This document shows, piece by piece, positions 26,907 through 35,396 of a DNA stretch of 64,000 nucleotides. The notes under the pieces were generated by a model. It was not told where the DNA came from. It searched no databases and worked only from the letters and a program-made list of their open reading frames with translations. Position numbers and translations under genes: made by a program. Origin of the DNA: Shewanella psychrotolerans (lineage in GTDB: Bacteria > Pseudomonadota > Gammaproteobacteria > Enterobacterales > Shewanellaceae); contig NZ_CP080419.1 in the NCBI RefSeq assembly GCF_019457595.1, forward strand, positions 682,001 to 746,000, read 5' to 3'. Within the stretch, counting starts at the first letter, position 1, and each line of letters begins with the position of its first letter.

Positions 26907-28217
26907 CTAGTCCAAGATATAGAAAGCTTCGAGCTTAGTTGCTTCTTCGGCCATCTCTAGGCCACGATTGAGTTGAGCATCGTGATCTTCTTGCCCCGGA
27001 TAGACAACGACCGGGGTGACAAAGATGACTAATTCGGTCTTGTCATCTTTAAAGTCACGTGACTTGAATAGCTCTCCGAGGATGGGGATATCGCCGAGAA
27101 TAGGAAACTTATTGACAATTTTTGACATTTCGCTGTTAACCAAACCGGAGATCACTATGGTCTCGTGGTTTTTAACATTGATGACAGATTCGGTGCGGCG
27201 GGTTAGCATGCCGGGAACACCGTCAACGGCAACGGAGGGATCGATAGAACTGACCTCTGCCATCACTCGGCTAACAATATTGAGCTCATCATCAACAACA
27301 GGCTCGATATCGAGTTTGATGCCATATTCTTTAAATTCGACATCGACGGCACCTAAACCACTGACGCTACGAATTGGAAACTCACCACCAGCTAAGAAAC
27401 TGGCTGACTCACCGCTGCGAGTGGTTAGGTTAGGCTCGGCGAGCATACGAGCATCACCCTTTTCCGATAACAGTTGGATCTGCGAGCCGATACCAGAGAC
27501 GATACCCAGTGAGCTCCATCCGCGAGTATCTAATACGCCGATATTACCTGTGATCGCTTCGGTTATTGCTTCGGTGTACTGCCCTGGAGAGGCAACATTG
27601 AAAATTGGGTTAGCGGTAAAGCCTTTTGCTACACCATAGGCGGGGCCCGCCATAGCTGTTTCCCATTTTATGCCGACATTGTTTAGTGTCGATTTATTGA
27701 ATTCGACGATTTTGACCTGCATCTTCACCATGGGAGCCATGGTTTTAGCAAATTTTAGATACTTCACCAGAGATACAATATTTGGGCTACCCTCAAGGAT
27801 CTTCTCCAGTTGCTCTTTTTGCCCAAGAGCTGCTTCGCCTTGTACTATGATTAGGCCGTCACTTTCGGTGACGGTCAGCGATGGAAAGGCGCTGAGCATC
27901 TTCTTTACCATTGCTGTGGTGCGCAGACTGTTATCGGATGTCACTGTAAGGCTTAGCTTGATCAATTTGCCATCTTTTTGCCAAAGCTGAAGATCGGTAT
28001 TTCCCGGCGCTTCACCGATAAGTAACACTCCCTTGTTATCAACGACTTTAGCGCTAAGTACTTTGCCGTTACCTACCACGATACGTTCTACGTTACTGGC
28101 CTTATAAAGTTCAACCGCCCCAACATAGAGTTTCATCTGCTTATTATTGTGTGCCATGGTGACAGAGGGCAGCATGAGGCAAATCCCAAAAAAGGCGATA
28201 ATTTTTAATAGTTTCAT
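26907..28217 (-). CDS. rcpA: Tad secretin RcpA/CpaC
   Basis: A 436-residue outer-membrane secretin. A signal peptide (to about residue 22), a pilus/BON-type N-terminal region (about 30-150), and a secretin domain (about 240-415) with LVNSEMSKIVNKFPILGDIP and TELVIFVTPVV, typical of type II/III secretins. It forms the channel through which the pilus exits. It overlaps the CpaB gene by four bases. Confidence 0.92.
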   Translation of the reverse strand: MKLLKIIAFFGICLMLPSVTMAHNNKQMKLYVGAVELYKASNVERIVVGNGKVLSAKVVDNKGVLLIGEAPGNTDLQLWQKDGKLIKLSLTVTSDNSLRTTAMVKKMLSAFPSLTVTESDGLIIVQGEAALGQKEQLEKILEGSPNIVSLVKYLKFAKTMAPMVKMQVKIVEFNKSTLNNVGIKWETAMAGPAYGVAKGFTANPIFNVASPGQYTEAITEAITGNIGVLDTRGWSSLGIVSGIGSQIQLLSEKGDARMLAEPNLTTRSGESASFLAGGEFPIRSVSGLGAVDVEFKEYGIKLDIEPVVDDELNIVSRVMAEVSSIDPSVAVDGVPGMLTRRTESVINVKNHETIVISGLVNSEMSKIVNKFPILGDIPILGELFKSRDFKDDKTELVIFVTPVVVYPGQEDHDAQLNRGLEMAEEATKLEAFYILD

Positions 28218-29110
28218 AATACGGCTTTATCTTTTTGTTGACTGAGCTGCTCTAACATCTCGTTTGAAAGGGGGTAGGTTTGGGTACTGGTCTTGATGCC
28301 GCTGCCACCGGTGATCACTTCGACACTATTTTCTAGTCTCTCTTCTGAGGTATCGAAAATCTGTCCCTCATGTAACGAGACAAACTCTAGGGCTGAGGTC
28401 TCTTTTTGGTTTCTTAGTAGGGTAACGAAATCACCTTTCTCCTTGGCTAGTGCGACTCGTGCAGCGTCTTCAACTGATAGGGCTAATGTCACTGTGTTGT
28501 AGGCATTTGGATTATCATAGAGGGTATCGACTAGCTCGGGGTTGATATCAATACTGCGTCGTCCGGTCGCTAATACCGTTGCATCTTCGATAAGAAGTTG
28601 TAACTTTTCACGATCTTTGCCGTCTTTATCTTCCTTAAAAGCGAGTAACACATCGATATGATCTGAAGGCACGAGCATGCCTGCCGATGAGTTAATTTCA
28701 TCGATATCTATGGTAATAGCCCGCTGACCCTCTTGGAGAATGTCTGAAAATTGGGCTACTCGCATACCGGGTAGGTAGGTTCCTATGAGTGGTCTGCCCG
28801 GTAACATAGGCTCGAGTATCATCTGGCCCGCAACTTCGCCGAAGCGACTTGGGTGAATAGCATCCAGAGGCAGGGTATCGGCACGAATTTGCCGAACCGA
28901 CATATTTTGATCTGAAATAATATCCCCTTTACGCAGCTCTTTGGTAGCAACGATGACGTCAGCCATCTCAATATTGTCATGTGACAGTTCATCACGTAGT
29001 TGTTGCTCTTTGGTGATAAAGTAATTTTTGGTTGCCCACGCTGAAATACCACCTAATATCAAGGCAATAACTAGCAATATCCAATTGAAATCAATTGATT
29101 TAAGTTTCAT
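28214..29110 (-). CDS. cpaB: Tad assembly protein CpaB/RcpC (SAF domain)
   Basis: A 298-residue protein with one N-terminal membrane helix (about 8-28) and a periplasmic SAF domain (about 48-110: ATKELRKGDIISDQNMSVRQ, EPMLPGRPL), as in CpaB/RcpC. It assists the secretin, possibly by contact with peptidoglycan. It lies immediately upstream of rcpA with a four-base overlap. Confidence 0.9.
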   Translation of the reverse strand: MKLKSIDFNWILLVIALILGGISAWATKNYFITKEQQLRDELSHDNIEMADVIVATKELRKGDIISDQNMSVRQIRADTLPLDAIHPSRFGEVAGQMILEPMLPGRPLIGTYLPGMRVAQFSDILQEGQRAITIDIDEINSSAGMLVPSDHIDVLLAFKEDKDGKDREKLQLLIEDATVLATGRRSIDINPELVDTLYDNPNAYNTVTLALSVEDAARVALAKEKGDFVTLLRNQKETSALEFVSLHEGQIFDTSEERLENSVEVITGGSGIKTSTQTYPLSNEMLEQLSQQKDKAVL

Positions 29111-29124
29111 TGTAAAACCTGAAA

Positions 29125-29316
29125 TTAGTTAGGAAGAATCGATAAAGACTTGTTATAGGCAAAAGCGGTGTACCAATCGGTTAAGGTATCTGCGCTAATT
29201 TCTAAAACATTCTGATTATTGGATACCGGCGTTAGCAGTGCTGCGATGAGCGCCCCACATACCACTAGATATTCGACACTAGCCTGACCCCGGCCGTGTT
29301 TTATGTTAAATCGCAT
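29125..29316 (-). CDS. Small prepilin-like protein
   Basis: A 63-residue protein with a prepilin-type N-terminus: KHGRGQASVEYLVVCGALIA, that is RGQ, then a conserved Glu and one hydrophobic helix. The short C-terminal tail has no cysteine. It resembles the other RGQ-motif proteins of the locus but is too short for TadE/G, so it is probably a minor pilin. It sits 14 bases upstream of cpaB. Confidence 0.65.
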   Translation of the reverse strand: MRFNIKHGRGQASVEYLVVCGALIAALLTPVSNNQNVLEISADTLTDWYTAFAYNKSLSILPN

Positions 29317-29322
29317 TGGTTA

Positions 29323-29994
29323 TCATCCTTGTGTAACTTGATTGGCAACTATGTATACTTGTGAATTTTTGGTATCGAAACTAATGTCGACACTGTCCGT
29401 TCCTTGACTCATTTGTAGGGCGGCTTTACCTGCCTTGGTATCAAGAATGGCCGAGTTTTCAATCCAACCTTTTTGTTGAAAGTGTCTACGGTAATAGTGG
29501 TAGTTACTCGATAAACTCTGAGTGCTGCTGAGGATGACTGTTCTACCCAGTTTATAGAGATCCTGTGATTGGATATCAGACAGTACAGCCGCGCCGCTAG
29601 GTTTGGGGAATTTGTCACGATTTACTTTAGCCAGCTGGGTGTTATCCATGTTCTTGGTGATGCCGACATAAGCGACAACTCCTTGATATTGCTGATTGAT
29701 ACGTGCTGTGAGTAGATAAGGTGGTTGCAGGCTATTGATCACATAGTCGCCGTTAAACATGCGGGCATCGAAGCGTTCACTGTCTGCCTGCCACTGCTTT
29801 TTAAAAAAGTCGGCCATCACCATCAAACTACGCTTATCTTTGACCACCCATGTCTTCATTGGGTAGCCGTTGTATTGCATCTCATCGGCAACAATTTCCA
29901 CTTCCGAAGTGTCTGGAAACTCGACATTGGGCCAATCTTTGCCGTAAGCGAAGACGCTAACAAGGGTCAATACGACGAACAAACTGGATTTCAT
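29323..29994 (-). CDS. Exported hypothetical protein of the Tad locus
   Basis: A 223-residue protein with a signal peptide (MKSSLFVVLTLVSVFAYG). The mature domain is a mix of strands and helices with many Tyr and Gln and no cysteine. No family recognised and not part of the core Tad set. Its position, 3 bases after a TadE/G-like gene and 6 before a small pilin-like gene, indicates a role in pilus assembly or function. Confidence 0.6.
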   Translation of the reverse strand: MKSSLFVVLTLVSVFAYGKDWPNVEFPDTSEVEIVADEMQYNGYPMKTWVVKDKRSLMVMADFFKKQWQADSERFDARMFNGDYVINSLQPPYLLTARINQQYQGVVAYVGITKNMDNTQLAKVNRDKFPKPSGAAVLSDIQSQDLYKLGRTVILSSTQSLSSNYHYYRRHFQQKGWIENSAILDTKAGKAALQMSQGTDSVDISFDTKNSQVYIVANQVTQG

Positions 29995-29997
29995 AGA

Positions 29998-30861
29998 TTA
30001 GCCTCCACAATTTTTAGTGCCATAGGTGCATAGGCGGTTACTAGGTAAGACATCAGGTTTCACAAAACCCAGCTTGAGTCGATTGGGCTTGAGTTCTTTG
30101 CCAAAGGGAATGATGCCGACAAGACGTTGCGCGGTTCTGATCACGCCAACATCCATATAGTTGGTCAATACCAAACGGCGTACGCGGTTTTCAACATGGT
30201 GAGGTCCTGCGGCGTTCCACCCCGATGCGAGTAGGGCGCTTTGACCTTTGATCTTGAGGTTTAAGTTGTCAAAAGGGGCGAGATAAAGGTTCTCTAAATC
30301 CGTACTTACGCTGGCTCGGTAGTATTGGTCAAGTTCGAGGTCAAATCCTGTGTAAGAGATTAGATCAACCGCCTTTTCCACACTCTTACCGTAGAGGCCT
30401 GGGGTATCTCCGCCACGATTAGTCGCGGTGAGTCTATCTAGCTCATTTTGGTTATTTGGTGATTCTTGAGTTGATTTTAAAATGGTAGCCTGTTGAGTAT
30501 CTTGCTCCATTTGATGCTTAAGCAAGGGGTGAACATTCTGCTGCCAGTCCCATTTATCTTGATATCGGCTAGTAATTTGTTGGCCGTCAGTCTGATAAAA
30601 ACGCCAAGGAATCTGTTTCATTAGCTCTGTTTCTGAGCGCTTTGCCACATACAAACCACTTCTACTTGGCATCTGGTCTGGATTACGTTCTTTCCAAACG
30701 GTACGCTCCCATGCGCTGTAATGGGCCGCTTGTTCTGCTCTGTGTTGTGCTCCAGTAATCTTTGAGAGAAATGGCATCATGATAAGCAAGGGGATCACCA
30801 CGAAACTTAAGCCTATGATGCTTTCGACTAGTGCTTGCCCGCGTTGAGAGGATATAGCCAT
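29998..30861 (-). CDS. TadE/TadG-like pseudopilin
   Basis: A 287-residue protein starting MAISSQRGQALVESIIGL, the RGQ motif with the conserved Glu, followed by one membrane helix (to about 33). A helical, Gln-rich periplasmic region follows; two cysteines lie near the end (LCTYGTKNCGG). It overlaps the stop of the preceding TadG-like gene by one base. Likely a minor pseudopilin. Confidence 0.72.
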   Translation of the reverse strand: MAISSQRGQALVESIIGLSFVVIPLLIMMPFLSKITGAQHRAEQAAHYSAWERTVWKERNPDQMPSRSGLYVAKRSETELMKQIPWRFYQTDGQQITSRYQDKWDWQQNVHPLLKHQMEQDTQQATILKSTQESPNNQNELDRLTATNRGGDTPGLYGKSVEKAVDLISYTGFDLELDQYYRASVSTDLENLYLAPFDNLNLKIKGQSALLASGWNAAGPHHVENRVRRLVLTNYMDVGVIRTAQRLVGIIPFGKELKPNRLKLGFVKPDVLPSNRLCTYGTKNCGG

Positions 30862-32252
30862 TACAACATCCTCGTTAAGGCGAGTACGATGCTACGCTCG
30901 CCATTGCTGGAGTCGGTTAAACGAGTCTGCCAGAACGGATTATAAAGATTACCGTACTCATGGCGGCCATCGGCCCTGACCCAAGCAGATAGATCGCGAG
31001 GACGTGAATAATAAGCTTGTGCGGTCGACAGTGCGGTCATTCTATCGCCCAGCATCTCTTCATCGACAGCGGGATCTATTCCCTTACCAACAAGCGTTGC
31101 AGTGTCAGTGGTGCGGACCTTGTCGCGAGACTTGGAGACAACGATGGCAATGTTATCTGTTTGGCTCTTTTTATAAGCATCGTTCGATAGGCCATAGAAA
31201 GGCCGTACACCACCGTAATCACCATGAGTTTCTTGGTTGTAGGCCGCGTATTTGGCAGCAGTTCCATTTCTTTTTCGACTTTCTCCCCAAGAGCTTCTGT
31301 TACCAGCGCTCCATATGTCTGCACGATCATCTGAGGTGGTCGCGCCCCAACCTAGTGGGATCTCTCTAAAGCCACGCCAGCGACAGCCAGACCAACTGCA
31401 GCGAAATTTAGATAAGTGGAAGCTGATGGTATCCATAGAGGTCCAAGTTTCCGCCTCATTCTCACCATTGCTGATCAAATCACTGCCACCAGTCTTATAG
31501 GTTTTCCAGCGCAGCGGAAAAGCAGTTAATGACCAAGGGAATCCGAGCTTGTAGCTGCGTTTCTCACTGAATGAATCGCGAGAATTCAAGGTGACCCCAA
31601 TAAAATCACTAAATTGAGTACTCTTTCCTGAATTGGCTTGCCTAGAATGGCGGTTTTGGAATTTCATCCAGACATCACGGACGTCTCCAAGCAGTTGTGG
31701 ATTTTGCATTAAATCTAGCTTTGCGTTAGGGTCATTAGCCTTTACAACATCGCCAGCAGAGGCAACACTCGATGTCAGTCCTGCGTAATGAATAACTTGT
31801 TGTGAGCTGCTTAGTGCCCAGAGCATTTTATCTTCGAGAAAAATCATCCCTTCGAGGACAGGTTGAGCGACCTGATTTATGGTACCAACGGCGCTCTTAA
31901 TTCCTGAAAGTACCTGACCAAGATATGGCACCCAGCAGAGAGTGTTACAAGCGTTTTGGGCGAATCTATCTGTCATGTTAAACCAAGAGGAAAGCCCCAC
32001 CATCTGGGCGATTGCGACTTGATTTGCTACTGATGCGCGGTTGGTATAAGCCTTAAAGTTGAAGTCTCGAGCGGCGAATGTGGCCACGCTGTAGGCGGTG
32101 TTATCGGCGGTATTTTGCAGCTTAGTGCCATTAAGGTTTAACTTTGATGTGTTAAAGCTATACATGACGGTCATTAGCGCAAGCGACATTAACATTAACG
32201 ATAATGCCATCGCCTGGCCTCGCTGTTTAAAGCGTGTCGATATTAAATTCAT
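30861..32252 (-). CDS. TadG-like protein
   Basis: A 463-residue protein with an N-terminal QRGQAMALSLMLMSLALMTV segment, like TadG, and then the TadG-style KLQNTADNTAYSVATFAARD (about 37-56). The conserved Glu of the other RGQ proteins is absent, so cleavage by a prepilin peptidase is uncertain. A large periplasmic region follows, with cysteine pairs near 105 and 295 and many Trp and Arg. Probably a pilus-associated surface or anchoring subunit. Confidence 0.72.
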   Translation of the reverse strand: MNLISTRFKQRGQAMALSLMLMSLALMTVMYSFNTSKLNLNGTKLQNTADNTAYSVATFAARDFNFKAYTNRASVANQVAIAQMVGLSSWFNMTDRFAQNACNTLCWVPYLGQVLSGIKSAVGTINQVAQPVLEGMIFLEDKMLWALSSSQQVIHYAGLTSSVASAGDVVKANDPNAKLDLMQNPQLLGDVRDVWMKFQNRHSRQANSGKSTQFSDFIGVTLNSRDSFSEKRSYKLGFPWSLTAFPLRWKTYKTGGSDLISNGENEAETWTSMDTISFHLSKFRCSWSGCRWRGFREIPLGWGATTSDDRADIWSAGNRSSWGESRKRNGTAAKYAAYNQETHGDYGGVRPFYGLSNDAYKKSQTDNIAIVVSKSRDKVRTTDTATLVGKGIDPAVDEEMLGDRMTALSTAQAYYSRPRDLSAWVRADGRHEYGNLYNPFWQTRLTDSSNGERSIVLALTRML

Positions 32253-32295
32253 AGGGGGAATCTCTTGGAGTTAAAACGTCAGCGAAACAGCGATA

Positions 32296-32598
32296 TTAAT
32301 CTACGCCGCTACCGCCTCCAGAACCCGTTCCACCGCTTGCACCGTTGGCTCCTTCGTTGTAGTTGCCTAAGTTGTAATCTTTATTGGCGACTTGAGTTGC
32401 TTCGCTGGCTGAGCTCTTGGCTGCGCCAATTTGTGCGCCTGAATCCCGACCTGAAAGTTCGGCTGCTAGGCCTGCGACTTGATTGCGAATGGTTTTCCCG
32501 AAAAAGCTATAAACCCCAATGGCTGATACTGCAATTAAGGCGACTATGATGATGTATTCTGTCATTCCTTGACCCAGTAGTGTTGATTTTTTCACCAT
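32296..32598 (-). CDS. Flp-type pilin, second copy
   Basis: A 100-residue pilin-like protein with GQGMTEYIIIVALIAVSAIG; most of residues 8-43 is identical to the upstream pilin, while the tail differs and ends in a Gly/Ser/Asn-rich stretch. Processing is expected after the Gly preceding MTEY. The DNA of the shared segment differs at many third positions, so this is an old duplication. It is separated from the first pilin by a 91-base gap with two hairpins. Confidence 0.82.
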   Translation of the reverse strand: MVKKSTLLGQGMTEYIIIVALIAVSAIGVYSFFGKTIRNQVAGLAAELSGRDSGAQIGAAKSSASEATQVANKDYNLGNYNEGANGASGGTGSGGGSGVD

Positions 32599-32624
32599 AA
32601 ACTCCTTTTATGATCGGATTTAAA

Positions 32625-32647
32625 GCAAGAAGCACACTACTTCTTGC
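32625..32647 (-). terminator. Hairpin 2 between the two pilin genes
   Basis: GCAAGAAG (32625-32632) pairs with CTTCTTGC (32640-32647), seven-base loop. Read leftward the stem is followed by TTT and AAAT, so it may act as a partial terminator limiting transcription beyond the first pilin gene. Confidence 0.55.
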
Positions 32648-32655
32648 TTATATAG

Positions 32656-32682
32656 TATTAGTGGCTTGAAGTAGCACTAATA
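32656..32682 (-). other. Hairpin 1 after the first pilin gene
   Basis: TATTAGTG (32656-32663) pairs with CACTAATA (32675-32682), eight bases beyond the stop of the first pilin gene. Such 3' hairpins commonly protect abundant pilin mRNA from exonucleases. Confidence 0.5.
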
Positions 32683-32689
32683 GGAATTT

Positions 32690-32962
32690 CTAGTTGCTTT
32701 TAGCGCTGCTATTAGCCGCCTTGTCGTAGGAACCAAGGTTATAATCTTTATTTGCTACTTGATCTGCCTTGGTTGCTGCACCTTGTGCATTACTAATTTG
32801 ACCGGAAGAATCATTTCCCGACATCTCTGCCGATAGTCCAGCGACCTGATTACGGATGGTTTTACCGAAGAAGCTGTATACACCGATAGCCGAAACGGCA
32901 ATGAGTGCAACAATAATGATATATTCAGTCATACCTTGACCGCGTTGTTTTTTATTTAACAT
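32690..32962 (-). CDS. flp: Flp-type pilin, probably the major subunit
   Basis: A 90-residue pilin: KKQRGQG, then MTEYIIIVALIAVSAIGVYS as the hydrophobic assembly helix, then a hydrophilic tail ending NSSAKSN. Processing is expected after the Gly before MTEY; Glu lies at position +3 of the mature form. Strong AAGGAG before the ATG, first position in the pilus operon and a stabilising-type hairpin just after the stop make this the likely major pilin. Confidence 0.85.
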   Translation of the reverse strand: MLNKKQRGQGMTEYIIIVALIAVSAIGVYSFFGKTIRNQVAGLSAEMSGNDSSGQISNAQGAATKADQVANKDYNLGSYDKAANSSAKSN

Positions 32963-32999
32963 CTCTTTTCTCCTTGAGAATACATTTTTAGACTAGGCT

Positions 33000-33027
33000 A
33001 TTTTATCGTCACAACTTCGTTACTCAA
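33000..33027 (-). promoter_or_regulatory. Possible sigma-70 promoter of the pilin operon
   Basis: Read leftward: TTGAGT, 16 bases, TAAAAT, ending 38 bases before the pilin ATG. Reasonable match to sigma-70 elements, but spacing is one short of ideal. No sigma-54 pattern seen in the gap. Confidence 0.35.
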
Positions 33028-33038
33028 TTATCCTTTTT

Positions 33039-33064
33039 GATAATATTCAACTCTCAATATTATC
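33039..33064. promoter_or_regulatory. Perfect 9-bp inverted repeat upstream of the pilin promoter
   Basis: GATAATATT (33039-33047) and AATATTATC (33056-33064) flank an eight-base spacer, directly upstream of the candidate promoter and right after the LuxR-type gene. Another ATTATCC half-site lies at about 33027. It could be the binding site of that regulator or a weak AT-rich terminator. Confidence 0.45.
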
Positions 33065-33072
33065 CATTATTA

Positions 33073-33708
33073 TTATGTTTGCTGCTGGTATTTTACTAAT
33101 AGTTGACCTCTACTCTTACAATCTGTTTTTTTGTAAATGTTCTGTAGATGCATTTTTATTGTGTTGACTGAAACGTTCATCTTGTTAGCGATTTCAGAAT
33201 TTCTCAGCCCTTTACAGACAAAAGAGAGTACTTCTTTTTCTTTCTTGGTTATGCCTGAAAATAAAGTAACTTGATTGCTGGACAGCGATTTTTTTTGTTG
33301 AGTTAAAATATATTTTGAAAGTGCTTTTAGGCTGAAATGTAAGTTTTCACTTAAAACATTATCAATCATTTTCAATGTGTTGTGGGCTGGTTCTTCTGTG
33401 TTGGCTGCAGCCGAAAAACCAAGTTTCAAAAGTATCAACTCATCATCTAAAGATAGATTTTCACAAATAGCGACATGTTTACCGTCGTCCATTACCGCTG
33501 GTGGGATATTGACAAGATCATTTTGAACATTATTGATGAAATGAAATAGGATCTTTTTCTCATGTTCAGAGTTTTTCCATGAGACGAGTGGATCGGTATT
33601 TTGGTGTGTGAGTATATTTGTTTTTAAGTTGAGTAAGCCCGCAGTACTTTTTAAGAATTGAATATTTCTAGGGCATCTGCTCAGGGTAAATAATTCACCA
33701 TTATACAT
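33073..33708 (-). CDS. LuxR-type transcriptional regulator next to the Tad locus
   Basis: A 211-residue regulator. The C-terminal LuxR/FixJ helix-turn-helix (about 145-205) reads TKKEKEVLSFVCKGLRNSEI and continues NKMNVSVNTIKMHLQNIYKK. The N-terminal 140 residues resemble neither a receiver domain nor an autoinducer-binding domain clearly; there is no DD-K phosphorylation pattern. AAGGAAG precedes the ATG. It is the first gene of the Tad cluster, 110 bases upstream of the major pilin, so it probably controls pilus expression. Confidence 0.82.
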   Translation of the reverse strand: MYNGELFTLSRCPRNIQFLKSTAGLLNLKTNILTHQNTDPLVSWKNSEHEKKILFHFINNVQNDLVNIPPAVMDDGKHVAICENLSLDDELILLKLGFSAAANTEEPAHNTLKMIDNVLSENLHFSLKALSKYILTQQKKSLSSNQVTLFSGITKKEKEVLSFVCKGLRNSEIANKMNVSVNTIKMHLQNIYKKTDCKSRGQLLVKYQQQT

Positions 33709-33896
33709 TTCACTTCCTTATGAGACTTATAATGTACTACTTTGTTACTAGGGTTATGTTTGAAACGACTAAATCGTACGACTTTATTGTTATGTTAGTT
33801 GTATCAAAATGTGTAAGCTATTCTATCGATATATTACTTAAACACAACCCCGCAGATTGCTAGCACTATAATGTGGCATAAATGAGACAATTAAAC

Positions 33897-35396
33897 CTAG
33901 GGTGTGATTATCTGCCAATCTGGTAGTTTATCTTGGAGGTCGGGTGTTATTTTATCCAGATCGCCACGGATAACCATCACTGGTGGAGCGTTAAACACTT
34001 GCTGTGCTGTTTGTTTTAATATCAATGGATTGAGCTGTTGCCATTGAGCTTGCTGATTCACTATCGCTTGCCACTCTTGATGTTTACTCAGCAGCTGAAT
34101 ATAGCGCGCTGTACGGTGAGCGGGATCGTCAAACATTAAGTTGAATTGGTTTTGATAGTAATCTGCGAGTGCTTTAATCTCGTCGTTTTCGGCGAGCTCA
34201 GTTTGGGCTAGCTGTAAATGATCTAAAATCCCTTTAATAAAAGCCCCTGTGTGCTGTAACTGAGTACTACCATAGTACTTTAGAATTGTTGCCATGGGGT
34301 TGTCGAAGCAGCGCCCATAAATTCCATAGGTGAGTCCTCGTCGCTCACGCAGATCATAGTAAAGCCTTCCTGAAAAACTTCTGCCTAGCCAGCGACTGAG
34401 CAGCTCGCAATTAAAAGTGCTATCCATTTGGTCGCTATGACTGTCATCGACCTGTAATGGCAAATGGTAACCTAGGCGAACTTGGGTTTGTACGCTGCCC
34501 GGCGCATCGATAACGTAGAGGGTCTTACCATAGGGTTTAAAGTTATCTTGCTTTGGTTTACTGAAATTCGATGGCACTGGCAGGCGTTTCATCTGCGCTG
34601 TGATAACCGTTTTTTGCTGTGGCTCAATTGGTGCGTCGCGTTCGATGATCAAATGCCACTGGCTTTGATTCGCTGCTTGATGAGTAATCTGTTCAAGAGA
34701 CTTATGTGTTAATGTTTTTTGCTGTGATTCATTATTGAGCGCACTATTATAAGGATGGTTTTTCCCCAATATTTTTTCCGCCCACAGCTTCTCTATTTCG
34801 TTACCATTAAACGCGTTAATATGTTTATCGAGTGCCAGTTGTCGGCTTAATTTGGCAATATCTAGATCGCTAAAACTATCGGCTGACCATGTATCGATTA
34901 ATAGTGATAAGGCGGTTTCAAGCTGATTATCAGGGCAGGCTAGAGTGAGTGTAATACTGTGTAGATTTACTTGTGGCTTAAAACTCTCTATGCAGTTGAG
35001 CGGTGTTTTTGCAGATGCTTTATTTGCCAGCCAAAGTCCTTTTTCATGAAACGCCTTTACCAGTATATCGGCATCTTGATAAGGCTGGTTTGGACTGATT
35101 GCGACTAAATGAATACGGTTAAGTGCAGATAACCTTCCGGGGAGAATATGCAGGTGATGAAATGGGGCTAGCACACTTACTTGCGGCGCAAAATGGGGTT
35201 CTACTTGGCTCGAATCTGATGACGATTCTATTTTAGGTGCGTTGATTAACGGTTTGAAGCTCGGGGTCACGGGGGATTGAACTTGGGTAAAGGTCATTTT
35301 GGTCTGCTGGCAACCGCCACAAATCAGCAAGATGAGACAAACACTGAGTAAGAGGCCTGATTTTATACCGCACAGCTTTACAACAAACGTCCTCAT
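33897..35396 (-). CDS. M16-family peptidase-like lipoprotein, non-catalytic partner
   Basis: About 499 residues. I place the start at the ATG at 35396 (MRTFVVKLCG), which overlaps the upstream TGA as ATGA and gives a clean leader ending in the lipobox GGCQ; a longer frame runs back to 35441. Two insulinase-like halves follow, including DLRERRGLTYGIYGRCFDNP, but no HxxEH zinc motif is present. Paired M16 proteins usually have one catalytic and one structural subunit, and this is the latter. Confidence 0.8.
   Translation of the reverse strand: MRTFVVKLCGIKSGLLLSVCLILLICGGCQQTKMTFTQVQSPVTPSFKPLINAPKIESSSDSSQVEPHFAPQVSVLAPFHHLHILPGRLSALNRIHLVAISPNQPYQDADILVKAFHEKGLWLANKASAKTPLNCIESFKPQVNLHSITLTLACPDNQLETALSLLIDTWSADSFSDLDIAKLSRQLALDKHINAFNGNEIEKLWAEKILGKNHPYNSALNNESQQKTLTHKSLEQITHQAANQSQWHLIIERDAPIEPQQKTVITAQMKRLPVPSNFSKPKQDNFKPYGKTLYVIDAPGSVQTQVRLGYHLPLQVDDSHSDQMDSTFNCELLSRWLGRSFSGRLYYDLRERRGLTYGIYGRCFDNPMATILKYYGSTQLQHTGAFIKGILDHLQLAQTELAENDEIKALADYYQNQFNLMFDDPAHRTARYIQLLSKHQEWQAIVNQQAQWQQLNPLILKQTAQQVFNAPPVMVIRGDLDKITPDLQDKLPDWQIITP

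Noticed and set aside
27016..27639. Long rightward open frame of 207 codons
   Set aside because: It is antisense to the rcpA secretin gene, Ser/Thr/Leu-rich as typical for such frames, with no support for expression.
32265..32549. Rightward open frame of 94 codons
   Set aside because: It is antisense to the second pilin gene, has no ribosome site and its composition is that of an antisense frame.
21990..32962. Type II secretion system instead of a pilus
   Set aside because: CpaB SAF protein, TadB/TadC pair, Flp-type small pilins and TadE/G-like proteins are specific to Tad loci; no GspD-M set is present.
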